Notes under the pieces: model-generated
Databases searched by the model: none
Seen by the model: the letters and a program-made list of their open reading frames with translations, nothing else
What the model was told of the DNA's origin: nothing
Program-made: the position numbers and the translations under genes
Shown here: in pieces, positions 1-8,831 of the stretch
Layout of the letters: each line of letters starts with the position of its first letter
Numbering within the stretch: position 1 is the stretch's first letter
Assembly: GCF_014650695.1 (NCBI RefSeq)
Contig: NZ_BMVL01000018.1
Coordinates: 62,001 to 126,000, forward strand
From: Streptomyces avidinii
GTDB lineage: Bacteria > Actinomycetota > Actinomycetes > Streptomycetales > Streptomycetaceae
Length of the DNA: 64,000 nucleotides
Reading direction: 5' to 3'

Positions 1-3000
1 CAGCGGTGCGGGCGACAGCTCGGCGAGCCCGCTCCAGTAGGGAAGTTCGGCCGTGACCTCCTCGCTCGCCGCATGGGCGTGGAGCTGCTCCGCGGCCTGC
101 GGGAGCGAGGCCGTCTTGGGTGGCAGGACCGGCACGTCGCCCCGCTCCAGGGCGACGTAGGCGGTGCGCAGGTCCTCGTAGAACACCCGGGAGGAGTAGT
201 AGTCCATGACCAGCCAGTGGGCGCTGACGAGGAGCCGGGGGCGGCGCCCCGGGCCGAGGTCGAACTGGGTGAGCCGGACGGTCGTGCCGGCGGCCAGGTC
301 GAGCCCGCCGTTGCGCAGGGCGACGTGCCGGGCGATCTCCGCCTCGATGTCGGCATCGGCGACGGCACCGAGGTCGACCTCCGTGACCGCGGACGCGTCC
401 AGGGGCCGCGCCGCGGGCAGCTCCGCGTACGGCCCCTGCTCCTGGGCCGTGCGGAACTCGGCGCGCAGCCCGTCGTGGTGGGCGAGCACGGTGGTGAGGG
501 CCTCGCGCAGCGGTTCGGGTTCCAGCCGCCGGTCCAGCTCGAAGACGGGCCACATGCCGTTCCAGTGGTCCGCGTCGGCGAAGTCCTGCTCGAAGAACCA
601 GAGCTGACTGGGCGACAGGCCGGCCCGGCCGGTGATCTGCCGCTGGTCCGCGGCGGCCGGCGGGCGCTCCGTGGCGAGGGCGGCCTGTTCGGCGACGGTC
701 GGGTGGGCGAAGAAGTCCGCGAGGGTGAGGTGGAGCCCCTGTTCGGCGGCCTTGGCCACGGCGCGTACGCCGAGGAGCGAGTCCCCGCCGAGCGCGTTGA
801 AGTTGTCGTGGCGCCCGATCCGCTGCGCCGGCAGTACGCAGGCCCAGGCGCGGGCCAGGATCTCCTCGGCCGGGGTGGCCGGTGGCTCGTCCCCCGCAGC
901 GATGGCCTCCGGCACGGGCAGCGCGCGCCGGTCGAGCTTTCCGTTGGGGCCGGTCGGCAGCCGGTCCAGGGTCACCACGGCCGAGGGGACCATGTACGAG
1001 GGCAGCTTGGCCGCGAGGTGGGTGCGCAGCTCCTCCTCCGCGAGGTCGGCCCCGCTCTCGGGGACGGCGTATCCGATGAGCCGCCGTGCGTCCCTGGCCA
1101 CGACGACGGCGGTCCGTACGCCGGGGTGGCCGGCGAGCACGGCCTCGATCTCACCGAGTTCGATCCGGTGGCCGCCGATCTTGACCTGGAAGTCGTCCCT
1201 GCCGAGCAGTTCGAGGGTGCCGTCGGGCCGGTAGCGGCCGAGGTCGCCCGTGCGGTACAGGCGTTCGCCGGTGACCGGGTGGACGAGGAACTGCGCGGCG
1301 GTGCGCCCGGGGTCGTCCCAGTACCCCTGGGCCACTCCCGCGCCCCCGATGTAGAGGTCACCGGTGACATGGTCCGGCTTGTCGGTCAGTTCGGCGTCCA
1401 GGACGTGGAAGGTCTGGTTGCGCAGCGGGGTGCCGTACGGAACGCTGCGCCATCCGGGATCGACCTCCTCGATCGGGTGCCAGATCGACCAGATCGCGGC
1501 CTCGGTCGCACCGCCGAGGCTGATCAGCTCGGGCGCGTCGGCGGCGATGGCGCGGACCCGGCCGGGCAGGGTCAGCGGGATCCAGTCACCGCTGAGCAGG
1601 GCCGTCCGCAGCGATCGCGGGAAGTCGGCGCCCTGCTGTTCGCAGTGCTCCACCAGCAGTTCGAGCAGCGGCGGGACGGTGTTCCACAGCGTCACCCGGT
1701 GCTCGTCGGCCAGGGCGGCCCAGCGGCCGGGATCGCGGGCCTCGCCGGGTGCGGGGAGCACCAGGGCGCCGCCGGCTCCGAGCACGCCGAAGACGTCGTA
1801 GACGGACAGGTCGAAGCTGAGCGAGGAGAGCCCGAGGACGCGGTCCTCGGAGCCGACGGCGAAGCGGCTGCTGATGTCGTCGACGGTGTTGACCGCCGAG
1901 CGGTGGCTGATCATCACCCCCTTGGGGCGGCCGGTCGATCCCGAGGTGAAGATGACGTACGCGAGGTCGTCGGGGCCGGTGGCCGGCGCCCCCTCCGATC
2001 CATCCGATCCGTCCGGCCCATCCGGTGCGTCCGATCCGTCCGGTGCTTCCGCCTCCGGCTGCCGGTCCACCACCAGGGCGGTGACGCCCTCCGGGACGTG
2101 GCCGCCGGGCTGGACGAGGGCCAGTGTCGCGCGGCCCGCCCCGATCAGCTGGTCGATGCGCTCCCGCGGCAGACCCGCGTCCACCGGCAGGTAGGCCGCG
2201 CCGGAGCGGAGCACGCCGAGGACGGCGGGGATCTGCTGCCACCCCTTGTGCATGAGGACGGCGACGAGGGTGTTGGGGGCCACGCCGAGCGCGCGCAGCC
2301 GGTGGGCGATCCGGTCGGCCATGCGGTCGAGTTCGCCGTAGGTGAGCGTGGTGTCGGCCGTGATCACGGCGGGCGCCCCCGGCCGGGCGGCGGCCTGACG
2401 GTCCACGGCGGTGTGCAGGAGCTCGTCCGGCACCGGCCCCGCGGTGCCGTTCACGCCCTCGCGCACGGCGCGCTGCTTCGCCGGCAGGGTGACCGGGGGT
2501 GGCGCCTCCTGCTCGGCGACGGCCCCGACCAGGTCGAGGTAGGCGGTGAACATGTCGTCGAGCACGCCCTCGGGGAACATCTCCTCCACGGCGTCCCAGC
2601 TGATCAGCAGATCGCTGCCGCGGGCCACGACCTGGTTGTCGAGGTAGACCTGCGGGGTCTGGGAAATGGCGTACGCGGTCTCGAACACCACGCCTTCGAG
2701 GGATCCGAGGCTGTCCTGCTCACGCAGCAGGCTGGTGAACACCACGGGCATGCGCGCCCGGCTGGCGTCACCGCGGCGCCCCAGCTCGCGCTGCACCTCG
2801 ACACCGCTGAACCGGGCGTGCGCCAGGTCCTGGCGCAGCTGCGTCTGGATCCGCTGTGCGGCGCTCGCGAGGTCGGGCGCGCCGCCGAGGTCGCACTCCA
2901 GCAGGATCGTGCTGGTGAAGTCGCCGATCAGCCGGTCGATGTCGACGTGCCAGCGCGGCCGGTCGGCGAGGGTCAGGTTCAGGGTGAACCGGGAGCTCCG

Positions 3001-4080
3001 GCTCCAGGTGCGCAGGACCTGCGCGTACGCGGCGCACAGCAGCACGGAGGGGGTGACGCCCAGCGAATTGGCGCGGTCCCTGAGCTGCCGCCACACCCGG
3101 CCGGTCAGGCGGCGCTCGCGGCGTACGAAGGCGGGTGCCTCCCCGGAGCGGGGGACGGCGCGTACCGGCAGTTCGGGAGCGGGCGGCAGGGTGTCGAGGC
3201 GTCCCTGCCAGTACGCGCGGGCCTGCTCGTGGCCCGGCTGCGCACGGTGCGCCGCGACACCGTCGAGGTAGTCGCGGAAGGTCGGTTCGGGCGCCGGGCC
3301 GAGCGAGTCGGGGTCGAGGACCAGGCGGATCCACTCGGCCAGCAGTACCTGGATGCTGCCGGCGTCGACGAGCAGCAGGTCGATGCTGATGTGGAGGCGG
3401 AGCCGGCCGGCGTCCAGCCGGTGGGTGCGGATGTCGTACAGCGGCCAGGTCTGCGGGTCGAAGATTTGGGCGGCCATCTCCTCGCGGGTCTCTTCGAGCC
3501 GACATCGACTCTCGGCCTCCGGGACGCCGCCCAGGTCGCCGTGGCGGAAGCGGTAGTACGGGACCTCCCGCGCCACCTGCTGGCGGCCGTCGGGGAGCAG
3601 GACCGCCCGCAGCATGCCGTGGCGGCCGATCAGGGTGTTGAAGGCCTCCTCGACGCGCTCGCGGTCCGCGGTGAACAGGTCGACTTCCACGTAGAAGTGG
3701 GCGGAGCGCCCGCCGAGGTCGAATCCCCGGCTCCCCAGCCAGTACGCCTGCTGGACGTCGGTGAGGGCGAAGGGATCGTGATCGCGCTCGGGATCCGGAA
3801 CCAGCTGCGGGACCGACCCGCCGTCCGTACCATGGTTGAGCAGCGCTCCGGCGAGCGTTTCGAGCGTGCAGTGGCCGAAGAACAGCTCCAGCGGGAGGTC
3901 GACGGTGCACGCGGTGTCGATCGCGGACTTGAACCGAACGGCGTCCAGTGAGTCGAGGAAGAGCGGTTCCTGCGGGTCGATCCAGCGGTCGTAGTCGCTG
4001 TTGACGCCGGCCAGCAGGTCTCGTATCTGGTTGATGCCCTTGTCCTGGTCAGGGATGGGCACAGCGGATATCTCTGACAT
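1..4080 (-). CDS. Non-ribosomal peptide synthetase, cysteine heterocyclisation module (3' end outside window)
   Basis: 1360 residues are visible; the gene continues past the left edge. Domain order: carrier protein (Ser44 in LDSL), heterocyclisation domain about 105-540 (D234-x4-D239-x2-S242, the Cy signature replacing HHxxxDG), adenylation domain about 560-1010 (A3 core at 708-721, specificity region FDLSVYDVFG from 756), carrier protein (GGDSL, Ser1101), then a condensation/epimerisation-like domain from about 1140. The specificity residues read D-L-Y-N-L-S-L-I-W, an established cysteine code, so the module should condense and cyclise Cys to a thiazoline. An N-terminal carrier with no A domain implies loading by a separate enzyme, as in pyochelin/yersiniabactin-type assembly lines (family knowledge). 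The last domain has H1288-W-L-V-M-D1293, lacking the second His. ATG start with a GGGGGA ribosome site, 43 nt after the dehydrogenase stop: last gene of a three-gene operon. Product unknown. Confidence 0.93.
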   Translation of the reverse strand, partial: MSEISAVPIPDQDKGINQIRDLLAGVNSDYDRWIDPQEPLFLDSLDAVRFKSAIDTACTVDLPLELFFGHCTLETLAGALLNHGTDGGSVPQLVPDPERDHDPFALTDVQQAYWLGSRGFDLGGRSAHFYVEVDLFTADRERVEEAFNTLIGRHGMLRAVLLPDGRQQVAREVPYYRFRHGDLGGVPEAESRCRLEETREEMAAQIFDPQTWPLYDIRTHRLDAGRLRLHISIDLLLVDAGSIQVLLAEWIRLVLDPDSLGPAPEPTFRDYLDGVAAHRAQPGHEQARAYWQGRLDTLPPAPELPVRAVPRSGEAPAFVRRERRLTGRVWRQLRDRANSLGVTPSVLLCAAYAQVLRTWSRSSRFTLNLTLADRPRWHVDIDRLIGDFTSTILLECDLGGAPDLASAAQRIQTQLRQDLAHARFSGVEVQRELGRRGDASRARMPVVFTSLLREQDSLGSLEGVVFETAYAISQTPQVYLDNQVVARGSDLLISWDAVEEMFPEGVLDDMFTAYLDLVGAVAEQEAPPPVTLPAKQRAVREGVNGTAGPVPDELLHTAVDRQAAARPGAPAVITADTTLTYGELDRMADRIAHRLRALGVAPNTLVAVLMHKGWQQIPAVLGVLRSGAAYLPVDAGLPRERIDQLIGAGRATLALVQPGGHVPEGVTALVVDRQPEAEAPDGSDAPDGPDGSDGSEGAPATGPDDLAYVIFTSGSTGRPKGVMISHRSAVNTVDDISSRFAVGSEDRVLGLSSLSFDLSVYDVFGVLGAGGALVLPAPGEARDPGRWAALADEHRVTLWNTVPPLLELLVEHCEQQGADFPRSLRTALLSGDWIPLTLPGRVRAIAADAPELISLGGATEAAIWSIWHPIEEVDPGWRSVPYGTPLRNQTFHVLDAELTDKPDHVTGDLYIGGAGVAQGYWDDPGRTAAQFLVHPVTGERLYRTGDLGRYRPDGTLELLGRDDFQVKIGGHRIELGEIEAVLAGHPGVRTAVVVARDARRLIGYAVPESGADLAEEELRTHLAAKLPSYMVPSAVVTLDRLPTGPNGKLDRRALPVPEAIAAGDEPPATPAEEILARAWACVLPAQRIGRHDNFNALGGDSLLGVRAVAKAAEQGLHLTLADFFAHPTVAEQAALATERPPAAADQRQITGRAGLSPSQLWFFEQDFADADHWNGMWPVFELDRRLEPEPLREALTTVLAHHDGLRAEFRTAQEQGPYAELPAARPLDASAVTEVDLGAVADADIEAEIARHVALRNGGLDLAAGTTVRLTQFDLGPGRRPRLLVSAHWLVMDYYSSRVFYEDLRTAYVALERGDVPVLPPKTASLPQAAEQLHAHAASEEVTAELPYWSGLAELSPAPL

Positions 4081-4123
4081 CGGTCCCCCGTATCGACCAG
4101 CCAGTCATGCTGGTTTGAGAGTG

Positions 4124-4954
4124 TTATTGCGATGTGGCCTGCGCGTCGGCAACCTTGCGCAGGTAGGAATAGATGCCGCCATTCCTGGCAATCCAGGCAG
4201 TAAGTCGGGGTGAGAGGGCGCTGACCACGTCCGCGACCTTCTCCATGACGGGAGCCACGGTGATCTCCACCCTGTTCTCGCGGATGCACTTCAGTACCGC
4301 GCGCGCGACCTCGTCCGGCCCCACCCGGCCGAGCATCGGCGGGCGCCGGCCCGCCTGCCAGCCCGCGGAGATCCCGACGTCGGCGATCAGCGTGGGGTAG
4401 ACCGCGGACACCCCCACGCCGGTCCCCCGCAGCTCCTCGCGCAGGGACCAGGTGAAGCCGACGAGGCCGTGCTTGGCCGAGGAGTTGATCGTGGCGTAGG
4501 GATAGGCCGTCCGCCCGCCCACCGAGCCGATGTTGACCACATGGCCGCGCCCCGCGTCCAGCATGTGCGGGAGCACGAGCCTGGTCATCGCCTCGGCCCC
4601 GAAGAGATTGACCAGCAGGACTTTCCTGATGTCCTCGATCGAGGCGTCCTGGAACCGGGTGATGCATTCGATCCCGGCATTGTTCACCAGCAGCCCGGGC
4701 GGACCCAGTTCGCTCAGGACCGTTTCCACGATCCGCCGCTGAGCCTTCTCGTCGGAAATATCGGCGGGCACCACGAGCGGCTTGTGACCGTGCCGGCCGA
4801 TTCTTTCCGCGGTGGCCCGCAGGCCTTCCTCCGATCGGGCGACGAGTGCCAATCGGACACCCGCCCTCGCCAGATGTTCGGCGATGTGCGGGCCGACGCC
4901 GCGCGAGGCCCCCGTGACGATTCCCACCACATTGTTCAATTCGCGCACGAACAT
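4124..4954 (-). CDS. Short-chain dehydrogenase/reductase family protein with altered active site
   Basis: 276 residues, the usual length for a classical SDR. The Rossmann motif TGASRGVG is at 14-21 and NNAG at 91-94, so NAD(P) binding looks intact. The catalytic Ser is at 144 and Lys at 161, but the Tyr of YxxxK is Asn157 (NSSAK), checked on the DNA. Without that Tyr the normal oxidoreductase chemistry is doubtful; it may act on an unusual substrate or be non-catalytic. It lies 24 nt after the MFS gene and just before the NRPS gene on the same strand, so it is probably co-transcribed and serves the same pathway, for example by changing the oxidation state of a carrier-bound or released intermediate (inference). 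Stop codon is TAA. Confidence 0.9.
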   Translation of the reverse strand: MFVRELNNVVGIVTGASRGVGPHIAEHLARAGVRLALVARSEEGLRATAERIGRHGHKPLVVPADISDEKAQRRIVETVLSELGPPGLLVNNAGIECITRFQDASIEDIRKVLLVNLFGAEAMTRLVLPHMLDAGRGHVVNIGSVGGRTAYPYATINSSAKHGLVGFTWSLREELRGTGVGVSAVYPTLIADVGISAGWQAGRRPPMLGRVGPDEVARAVLKCIRENRVEITVAPVMEKVADVVSALSPRLTAWIARNGGIYSYLRKVADAQATSQ

Positions 4955-4978
4955 CGTCCTTTGCCGAGAGAAGCGGAG

Positions 4979-6130
4979 CTAGCGGGACGGCTGCGGAGCG
5001 CCGCGGCCGCCGGACAACAGCTGGACCAGCACCGCGACGCAGCACAGCAGTGCCCCGGTCAGTGCCACGGCGCCGATGCCGACGTGATCGAGCACCGCCC
5101 CACCGATGACCCCGGACAGTCCGATGCCCAGGTACAGGGCCGACGCGTTGAGCGCGAGCAGCAGACTGCCGGCGCCCGGGGAGAGTTCGAGCAGGCGGCG
5201 CTGGACCGGCGGGTTGAACCCCCAGCTCGACACGCCCCACACGAACAGCAGCACGGCTGCGAGCGCGGTGCTGTGCACCACGGACAGCGCCGACAGCGCG
5301 ATCACGCTGCCGGACACGGCCACCAGCAGCGGCATCCGGTAGCCGAACCGGTCCGCCGCGACACCGCCGAGGACATTGCCGATCGCGCCGCCGATGCCGT
5401 ACCCGAAGAGCAGCAGGCTCAGCCCGGTGCCGTGCGCCCCGACGGTGTCGGCCAGCACGGGTGCCGCGTAGGTGTACACGGTGAACACCCCCAGGCTGGC
5501 GGCCAGGGTGATCCCGAGGACGCTGACCACGCGCGCGTCCGAGGCGACCTCGACGCGCCGGCGCAGCGACACCCGCGCAGGTGCCGCGACCTCGGGCACC
5601 GCCACCGCAACGGCCACCGCCGAGAGCGCGCAGAACGCCGCGACCAGCCAGAAGACGCCCCGGTACCCGAGCGGGCCGACGAGCAGCGTGCCGGCGGGGA
5701 CCCCGACGATGGTGGCCGTCACCAGACCGCCGAACACCCAGGCCGCCGCGCGCGCCCGGCGCTCCGGTCCGCTCAGTTCGGCGGCGACGGCGGTGGCCGC
5801 CGGGGTGAACACCGCGGCGCCGACGGCCGTGACGATCCGGGCGGCCAGCAGGACGCCGAAATTCGGTGCCAGCGCGGCGAGCGCGTTGCCCGCCGCGGCC
5901 ACCAGCAGTGCGGCGACGATCAGCGGACGACGGCGCCACCCGCCCATCGCGACGGCCAGCAGCGGGGAGCCGATCGCGTACGCCACGGCGAAGGACGTGG
6001 TCAGCAGCCCCGCCGTGGAAAGGGATACGGACAGCTCCTCGCTCAGCTGAGGCAGTACGCCGGTGACGACATAGCCACTCGTCCCCACTGCGAACGCTCC
6101 GAGAGCGAGCGTCAAGACCTTGCCCAACAC
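4979..6130 (-). CDS. MFS transporter, DHA1 drug/metabolite efflux type
   Basis: 383 residues with about twelve hydrophobic segments and the two-half layout of the major facilitator superfamily. Charged loop motifs GGWRRRP after TM2 and ADRFGYR in the second half are typical of DHA1 proton antiporters. It is the first gene of the leftward operon with the SDR and NRPS, so it most likely exports the peptide product or gives self-resistance (inference from context). The start is ATG at the 5' end of the operon; no clear operator was recognised in the roughly 160 bases upstream before a terminator. Confidence 0.9.
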   Translation of the reverse strand: MLGKVLTLALGAFAVGTSGYVVTGVLPQLSEELSVSLSTAGLLTTSFAVAYAIGSPLLAVAMGGWRRRPLIVAALLVAAAGNALAALAPNFGVLLAARIVTAVGAAVFTPAATAVAAELSGPERRARAAAWVFGGLVTATIVGVPAGTLLVGPLGYRGVFWLVAAFCALSAVAVAVAVPEVAAPARVSLRRRVEVASDARVVSVLGITLAASLGVFTVYTYAAPVLADTVGAHGTGLSLLLFGYGIGGAIGNVLGGVAADRFGYRMPLLVAVSGSVIALSALSVVHSTALAAVLLFVWGVSSWGFNPPVQRRLLELSPGAGSLLLALNASALYLGIGLSGVIGGAVLDHVGIGAVALTGALLCCVAVLVQLLSGGRGAPQPSR

Positions 6131-6296
6131 GAAATGAACCCCCTGCCCCCGGCCGGTCGGTGCCGATTGCGATCATGGCACGGGCCGCGAAGGCCACGCG
6201 AACCGGAGTCATCACCACACTCCCACAACAGAAGTTGCAGGCCAACGGGGGTTTTGCGCCAAGATCGACCGGCCCGGGTCCGGACGCGCGCGAGCG

Positions 6297-6326
6297 GCCC
6301 GCGGCAAGGGACACCTTGCCGCGGGC
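6297..6326 (-). terminator. Perfect 13-bp hairpin terminator after the streptavidin-like gene
   Basis: A 13-nt arm beginning GCCCGCGG at 6297 is exactly repeated in inverse at 6314-6326 around a GACA loop. It sits 28 nt past the stop of the streptavidin-like gene and upstream of the MFS start, so it should isolate the two leftward units. There is no U tract, as is common in streptomycetes. Confidence 0.75.
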
Positions 6327-6353
6327 GGTCACCTGCCCGGCCCTACGACCGGA

Positions 6354-6932
6354 TCACTCCTGGCCGGAAGCCGACGGATTCGCAGAGGCGACGCCCGACC
6401 GACGGGCCTTCTCGATATCCGCGGCGGAGGGCTTTACCCGGCTGAACTCGTCGTGCCCGACCACGGTGGACTTCCACTGGTCGGCGGCCGTGGTCCCGTA
6501 GCTCAGCAGCCACTGGGTCACGATCCGCTCCTGGCTGCCGCCGACGTACTGGCCGCTCCAGGTGGCGACGGAGTGCGCGTTGCGGTAGGCGTTGCGATAG
6601 GCGACCGTCCATCCGATGGCGGTCCCGCTGCCGTCGGTGGCGGGTGCGCTGTCGTAGCGGCCGGTCATGACGTAGCGCTTCTCGGCGTTGCCGACGGCGG
6701 ACTCGTAGGTCCCGACGAACCCGCCGTTCGCGGCCTTGGTCACGACCATGGTCGAGCCGAGCTGGTTGTACCAGGTACCGAGCACGGACGGGCGGCCGTT
6801 CGCCCCGTCCTCGGTCCCGGCGATCTCGGCGGACGCGGCCGCCGGGGTGTCCGCGGAAGCACTCGCGGATACCGTGCCGAAGGCCAGGAGCGTTGCGCTG
6901 AGAGCTATGAAGACATGGCGTACACGCGTCAC
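6354..6932 (-). CDS. Secreted streptavidin-like biotin-binding protein
   Basis: 192 residues from a GTG at 6932 that has AGGGGGA eight bases upstream. A Sec signal peptide ends near ASASA (23-27). The rest matches streptavidin closely as recalled: GTWYNQLGST, GTYESAVGNAE, GRYDSAPATDGSG, TWSGQYVGG and STVVGHD are recognisable. Streptavidin biotin contacts map as N23=N56, S27=S60, Y43=Y76, S45=S78, N49=N82, S88=S121, W92=W125, W108=W141, W120=W153, D128=D161, all kept. Two contacts differ: W79 is Tyr112 and T90 is Ala123, both confirmed on the DNA. The RYD loop is present. Streptavidins are secreted tetramers that sequester biotin from competitors. It is monocistronic between two hairpins. Fold assignment is very sure; affinity for biotin is not. 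Confidence 0.95.
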   Translation of the reverse strand: MTRVRHVFIALSATLLAFGTVSASASADTPAAASAEIAGTEDGANGRPSVLGTWYNQLGSTMVVTKAANGGFVGTYESAVGNAEKRYVMTGRYDSAPATDGSGTAIGWTVAYRNAYRNAHSVATWSGQYVGGSQERIVTQWLLSYGTTAADQWKSTVVGHDEFSRVKPSAADIEKARRSGVASANPSASGQE

Positions 6933-7098
6933 GAGATCGATCCCCCTGTGCGGTCCGACAGCCCGGTCCGGTTGCCGGTGGTGGCAGAAGGCCAAAAGGC
7001 CGCTTTCGGGGAATATCGTAGGGCGGCACGCTTGCGACGGGCCGGACGTCCGGCGCGAATGTCGGAGTTCGTACCAAGACTCGGCGTGATTCGTTCGC

Positions 7099-7132
7099 CC
7101 GCCTGCCCCCGGGGAATTCCGGAGGCAGGCGG
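7099..7132 (-). terminator. Hairpin terminator after the beta-propeller gene
   Basis: CCGCCTGCC at 7099-7107 pairs perfectly with GGCAGGCGG at 7124-7132, with further partial pairing of CCGG in the loop. It lies seven nt past the stop of the propeller gene, placed to end its transcript before the streptavidin-like gene. Confidence 0.7.
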
Positions 7133-7138
7133 TCCGTG

Positions 7139-8701
7139 TCAGTTGTCGCGGACCGCGACGATGCCGTTGAACACTCCGACGTACGCGGTGCCGTCGGGGC
7201 CGAGCGTGATCGGGGCCCAGTTGTTGTCGTAGAGCGGACCCGTGCCGGTCAACTGCCGCCAGCGGCGCTCACCCGTACGGAAGTCCACGGCCGTGAGGTA
7301 CCAGGCGTCTATGCCCCAGGCGTTGGGCTCCTTCTCGTAGAAGTAGAGCAGCCCGTTCGCGGTGGAGAGCTTCGGGACCACGGAGGGAGCGCGGATCGCA
7401 CTCTCCCAGACCGTGTCGCAACCGGTGCCGTCGGCGCGGACGTCGATGCGGGTCACGCCGCCCACGACGGACTTGCCCAGCAGCAGGGTGGTGGGGTTCT
7501 CGTAGCCGTAGTTGTTCTCGACGACGATGCTGTTGCCCCAGGTGATCAGGGAATTGTCGGTGGTGGAGGCCCCGGAGCCGAAGACCGGCACCCTGCACAC
7601 CAGCCGCCGGTCGGCGGGCACCTCCACGCCCCGCTTGTAGACCAGGACGTTCATCCGGTCGTCGGCGTTGTCGGTGATGGCGACGTAGCCCTGGCCGAAG
7701 AGGTCCGGGGTGGTGCCCGAACCCTGGTTGACGGAGCCGGGCTTGGCCGCCGTACCCCGGTCGTAGGTCTGGCGCCACTGCACCTCGGGGGTACCGTCGG
7801 CGCCGGCGCGGAAGCTGTAGAGCGCATGGTCGGAGACGATCGAGACACCGTCCTCGGCGACGGAGAAGGAGTTCTGGATCTCCTCGCCGCGCAGCTGGAC
7901 GGAGCGGATCCGGTCGGTCGCGGGGTCCACCGTGCCCACCCGGCCCTGACGGGTAACCCACCAGATCCGGCCGTTCCAGTCGGGCATCACCGAGGTGACG
8001 GGGTCGCAGGTGCCGCTGGGCCACAGGTTGGTCCAGGTCACGCAGTCGTGCGGGACCTGCCCGGTGAGGTCCCAGTCGTCCTCGACCGTGAACCGCCAGC
8101 TGCCGTCCGGGTTCTGTGCGTGGGCGAGGCGCAGGATGTGCTGGCGGGAATCGGCCAGCACGGCCCGGTCCTGGTGGTCCAGGTAGAAGTAGGCGCCGCC
8201 CGAGGTGTCCTTGAAGATCTTCGCGAAGTCGAGCGAGGTGATCGCCTCGACCGTCGAAGAGCGCTGAGGGAGCTGGTACTCCGCGAGCGTGGCGAGCGTA
8301 CGGGGTTCCAGGAGCTTGACCTTGAAACCGGAGAAGGTGCCGCACACCGTGACGATGCGGCCGCCCGAGTCGAAGGTGGCGGTCGCGCACTCGCCGCCGA
8401 GGGCGGCGATCTTCTCGCTGGTCACCTTCGGGTTCCTGCCGAGCGGACCGGACCAGGGGGAGGTGGCGCTGCCCGCCGCGTCGGAGTGCATGCCGCTGCG
8501 GCCGTTGGGCGCGAGGAACGGGTGCTGCGGCGGCGCCTCGCCGGGCAGCGGGGCGGCGGCCGCGGGGCTGCCGTCGTAGTGGGTGACGAGGCGGTGACCG
8601 GGGGCCTTGGGTATCTCCTCGGCCTGGACCGGCGAGCCGCCGTACATCACCGTGAGTGCGACGACGGGCAGCACGGCGCAGTTCAGCGATCTTCGGAACA
8701 T
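7139..8701 (-). CDS. Secreted beta-propeller (PQQ/WD-like) protein, function unknown
   Basis: 520 residues from an ATG at 8701 with GGAGGAAG just upstream; a GTG 15 bases earlier would lie inside that ribosome site and is rejected. Residues 1-26 form a signal peptide ending near PVQA. The body has repeated Trp/Gly/Asp blades (GRIWWVTRQGRVG, GTAYVGVFNGIVAV and similar), the pattern of a PQQ-binding-like or quinoprotein-type propeller. Paired cysteines in the mature region suggest disulphides outside the cell. No catalytic motif was recognised. It is separated by terminators from its neighbours, so it appears to be its own unit. It could be a scaffold or binding protein rather than an enzyme. 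Confidence 0.85.
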   Translation of the reverse strand: MFRRSLNCAVLPVVALTVMYGGSPVQAEEIPKAPGHRLVTHYDGSPAAAAPLPGEAPPQHPFLAPNGRSGMHSDAAGSATSPWSGPLGRNPKVTSEKIAALGGECATATFDSGGRIVTVCGTFSGFKVKLLEPRTLATLAEYQLPQRSSTVEAITSLDFAKIFKDTSGGAYFYLDHQDRAVLADSRQHILRLAHAQNPDGSWRFTVEDDWDLTGQVPHDCVTWTNLWPSGTCDPVTSVMPDWNGRIWWVTRQGRVGTVDPATDRIRSVQLRGEEIQNSFSVAEDGVSIVSDHALYSFRAGADGTPEVQWRQTYDRGTAAKPGSVNQGSGTTPDLFGQGYVAITDNADDRMNVLVYKRGVEVPADRRLVCRVPVFGSGASTTDNSLITWGNSIVVENNYGYENPTTLLLGKSVVGGVTRIDVRADGTGCDTVWESAIRAPSVVPKLSTANGLLYFYEKEPNAWGIDAWYLTAVDFRTGERRWRQLTGTGPLYDNNWAPITLGPDGTAYVGVFNGIVAVRDN

Positions 8702-8831
8702 CCGGGCTTCCTCCACTTCTTGCCAGCCTTGTTGACAATGCGTCTGATGTCGCGCCGCCGCCAGACGCTAGATCGCACTGTCCGAGGAGTCCATGGATGG
8801 GCCGGATGATTCATGAAGGCGCAACAGTCGA

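Noticed and set aside
73..3951. Very long open frame on the plus strand (1292 codons)
   Set aside because: It is antisense to the NRPS, whose domains and motifs are clear on the minus strand; the plus translation is a low-complexity Gly/Ala/Arg/Val product typical of GC-rich shadow frames.
3630..6332. 900-codon minus-strand frame across the MFS and SDR genes
   Set aside because: Arg/Gly-rich without motifs and in a different frame from the recognisable MFS and SDR proteins.
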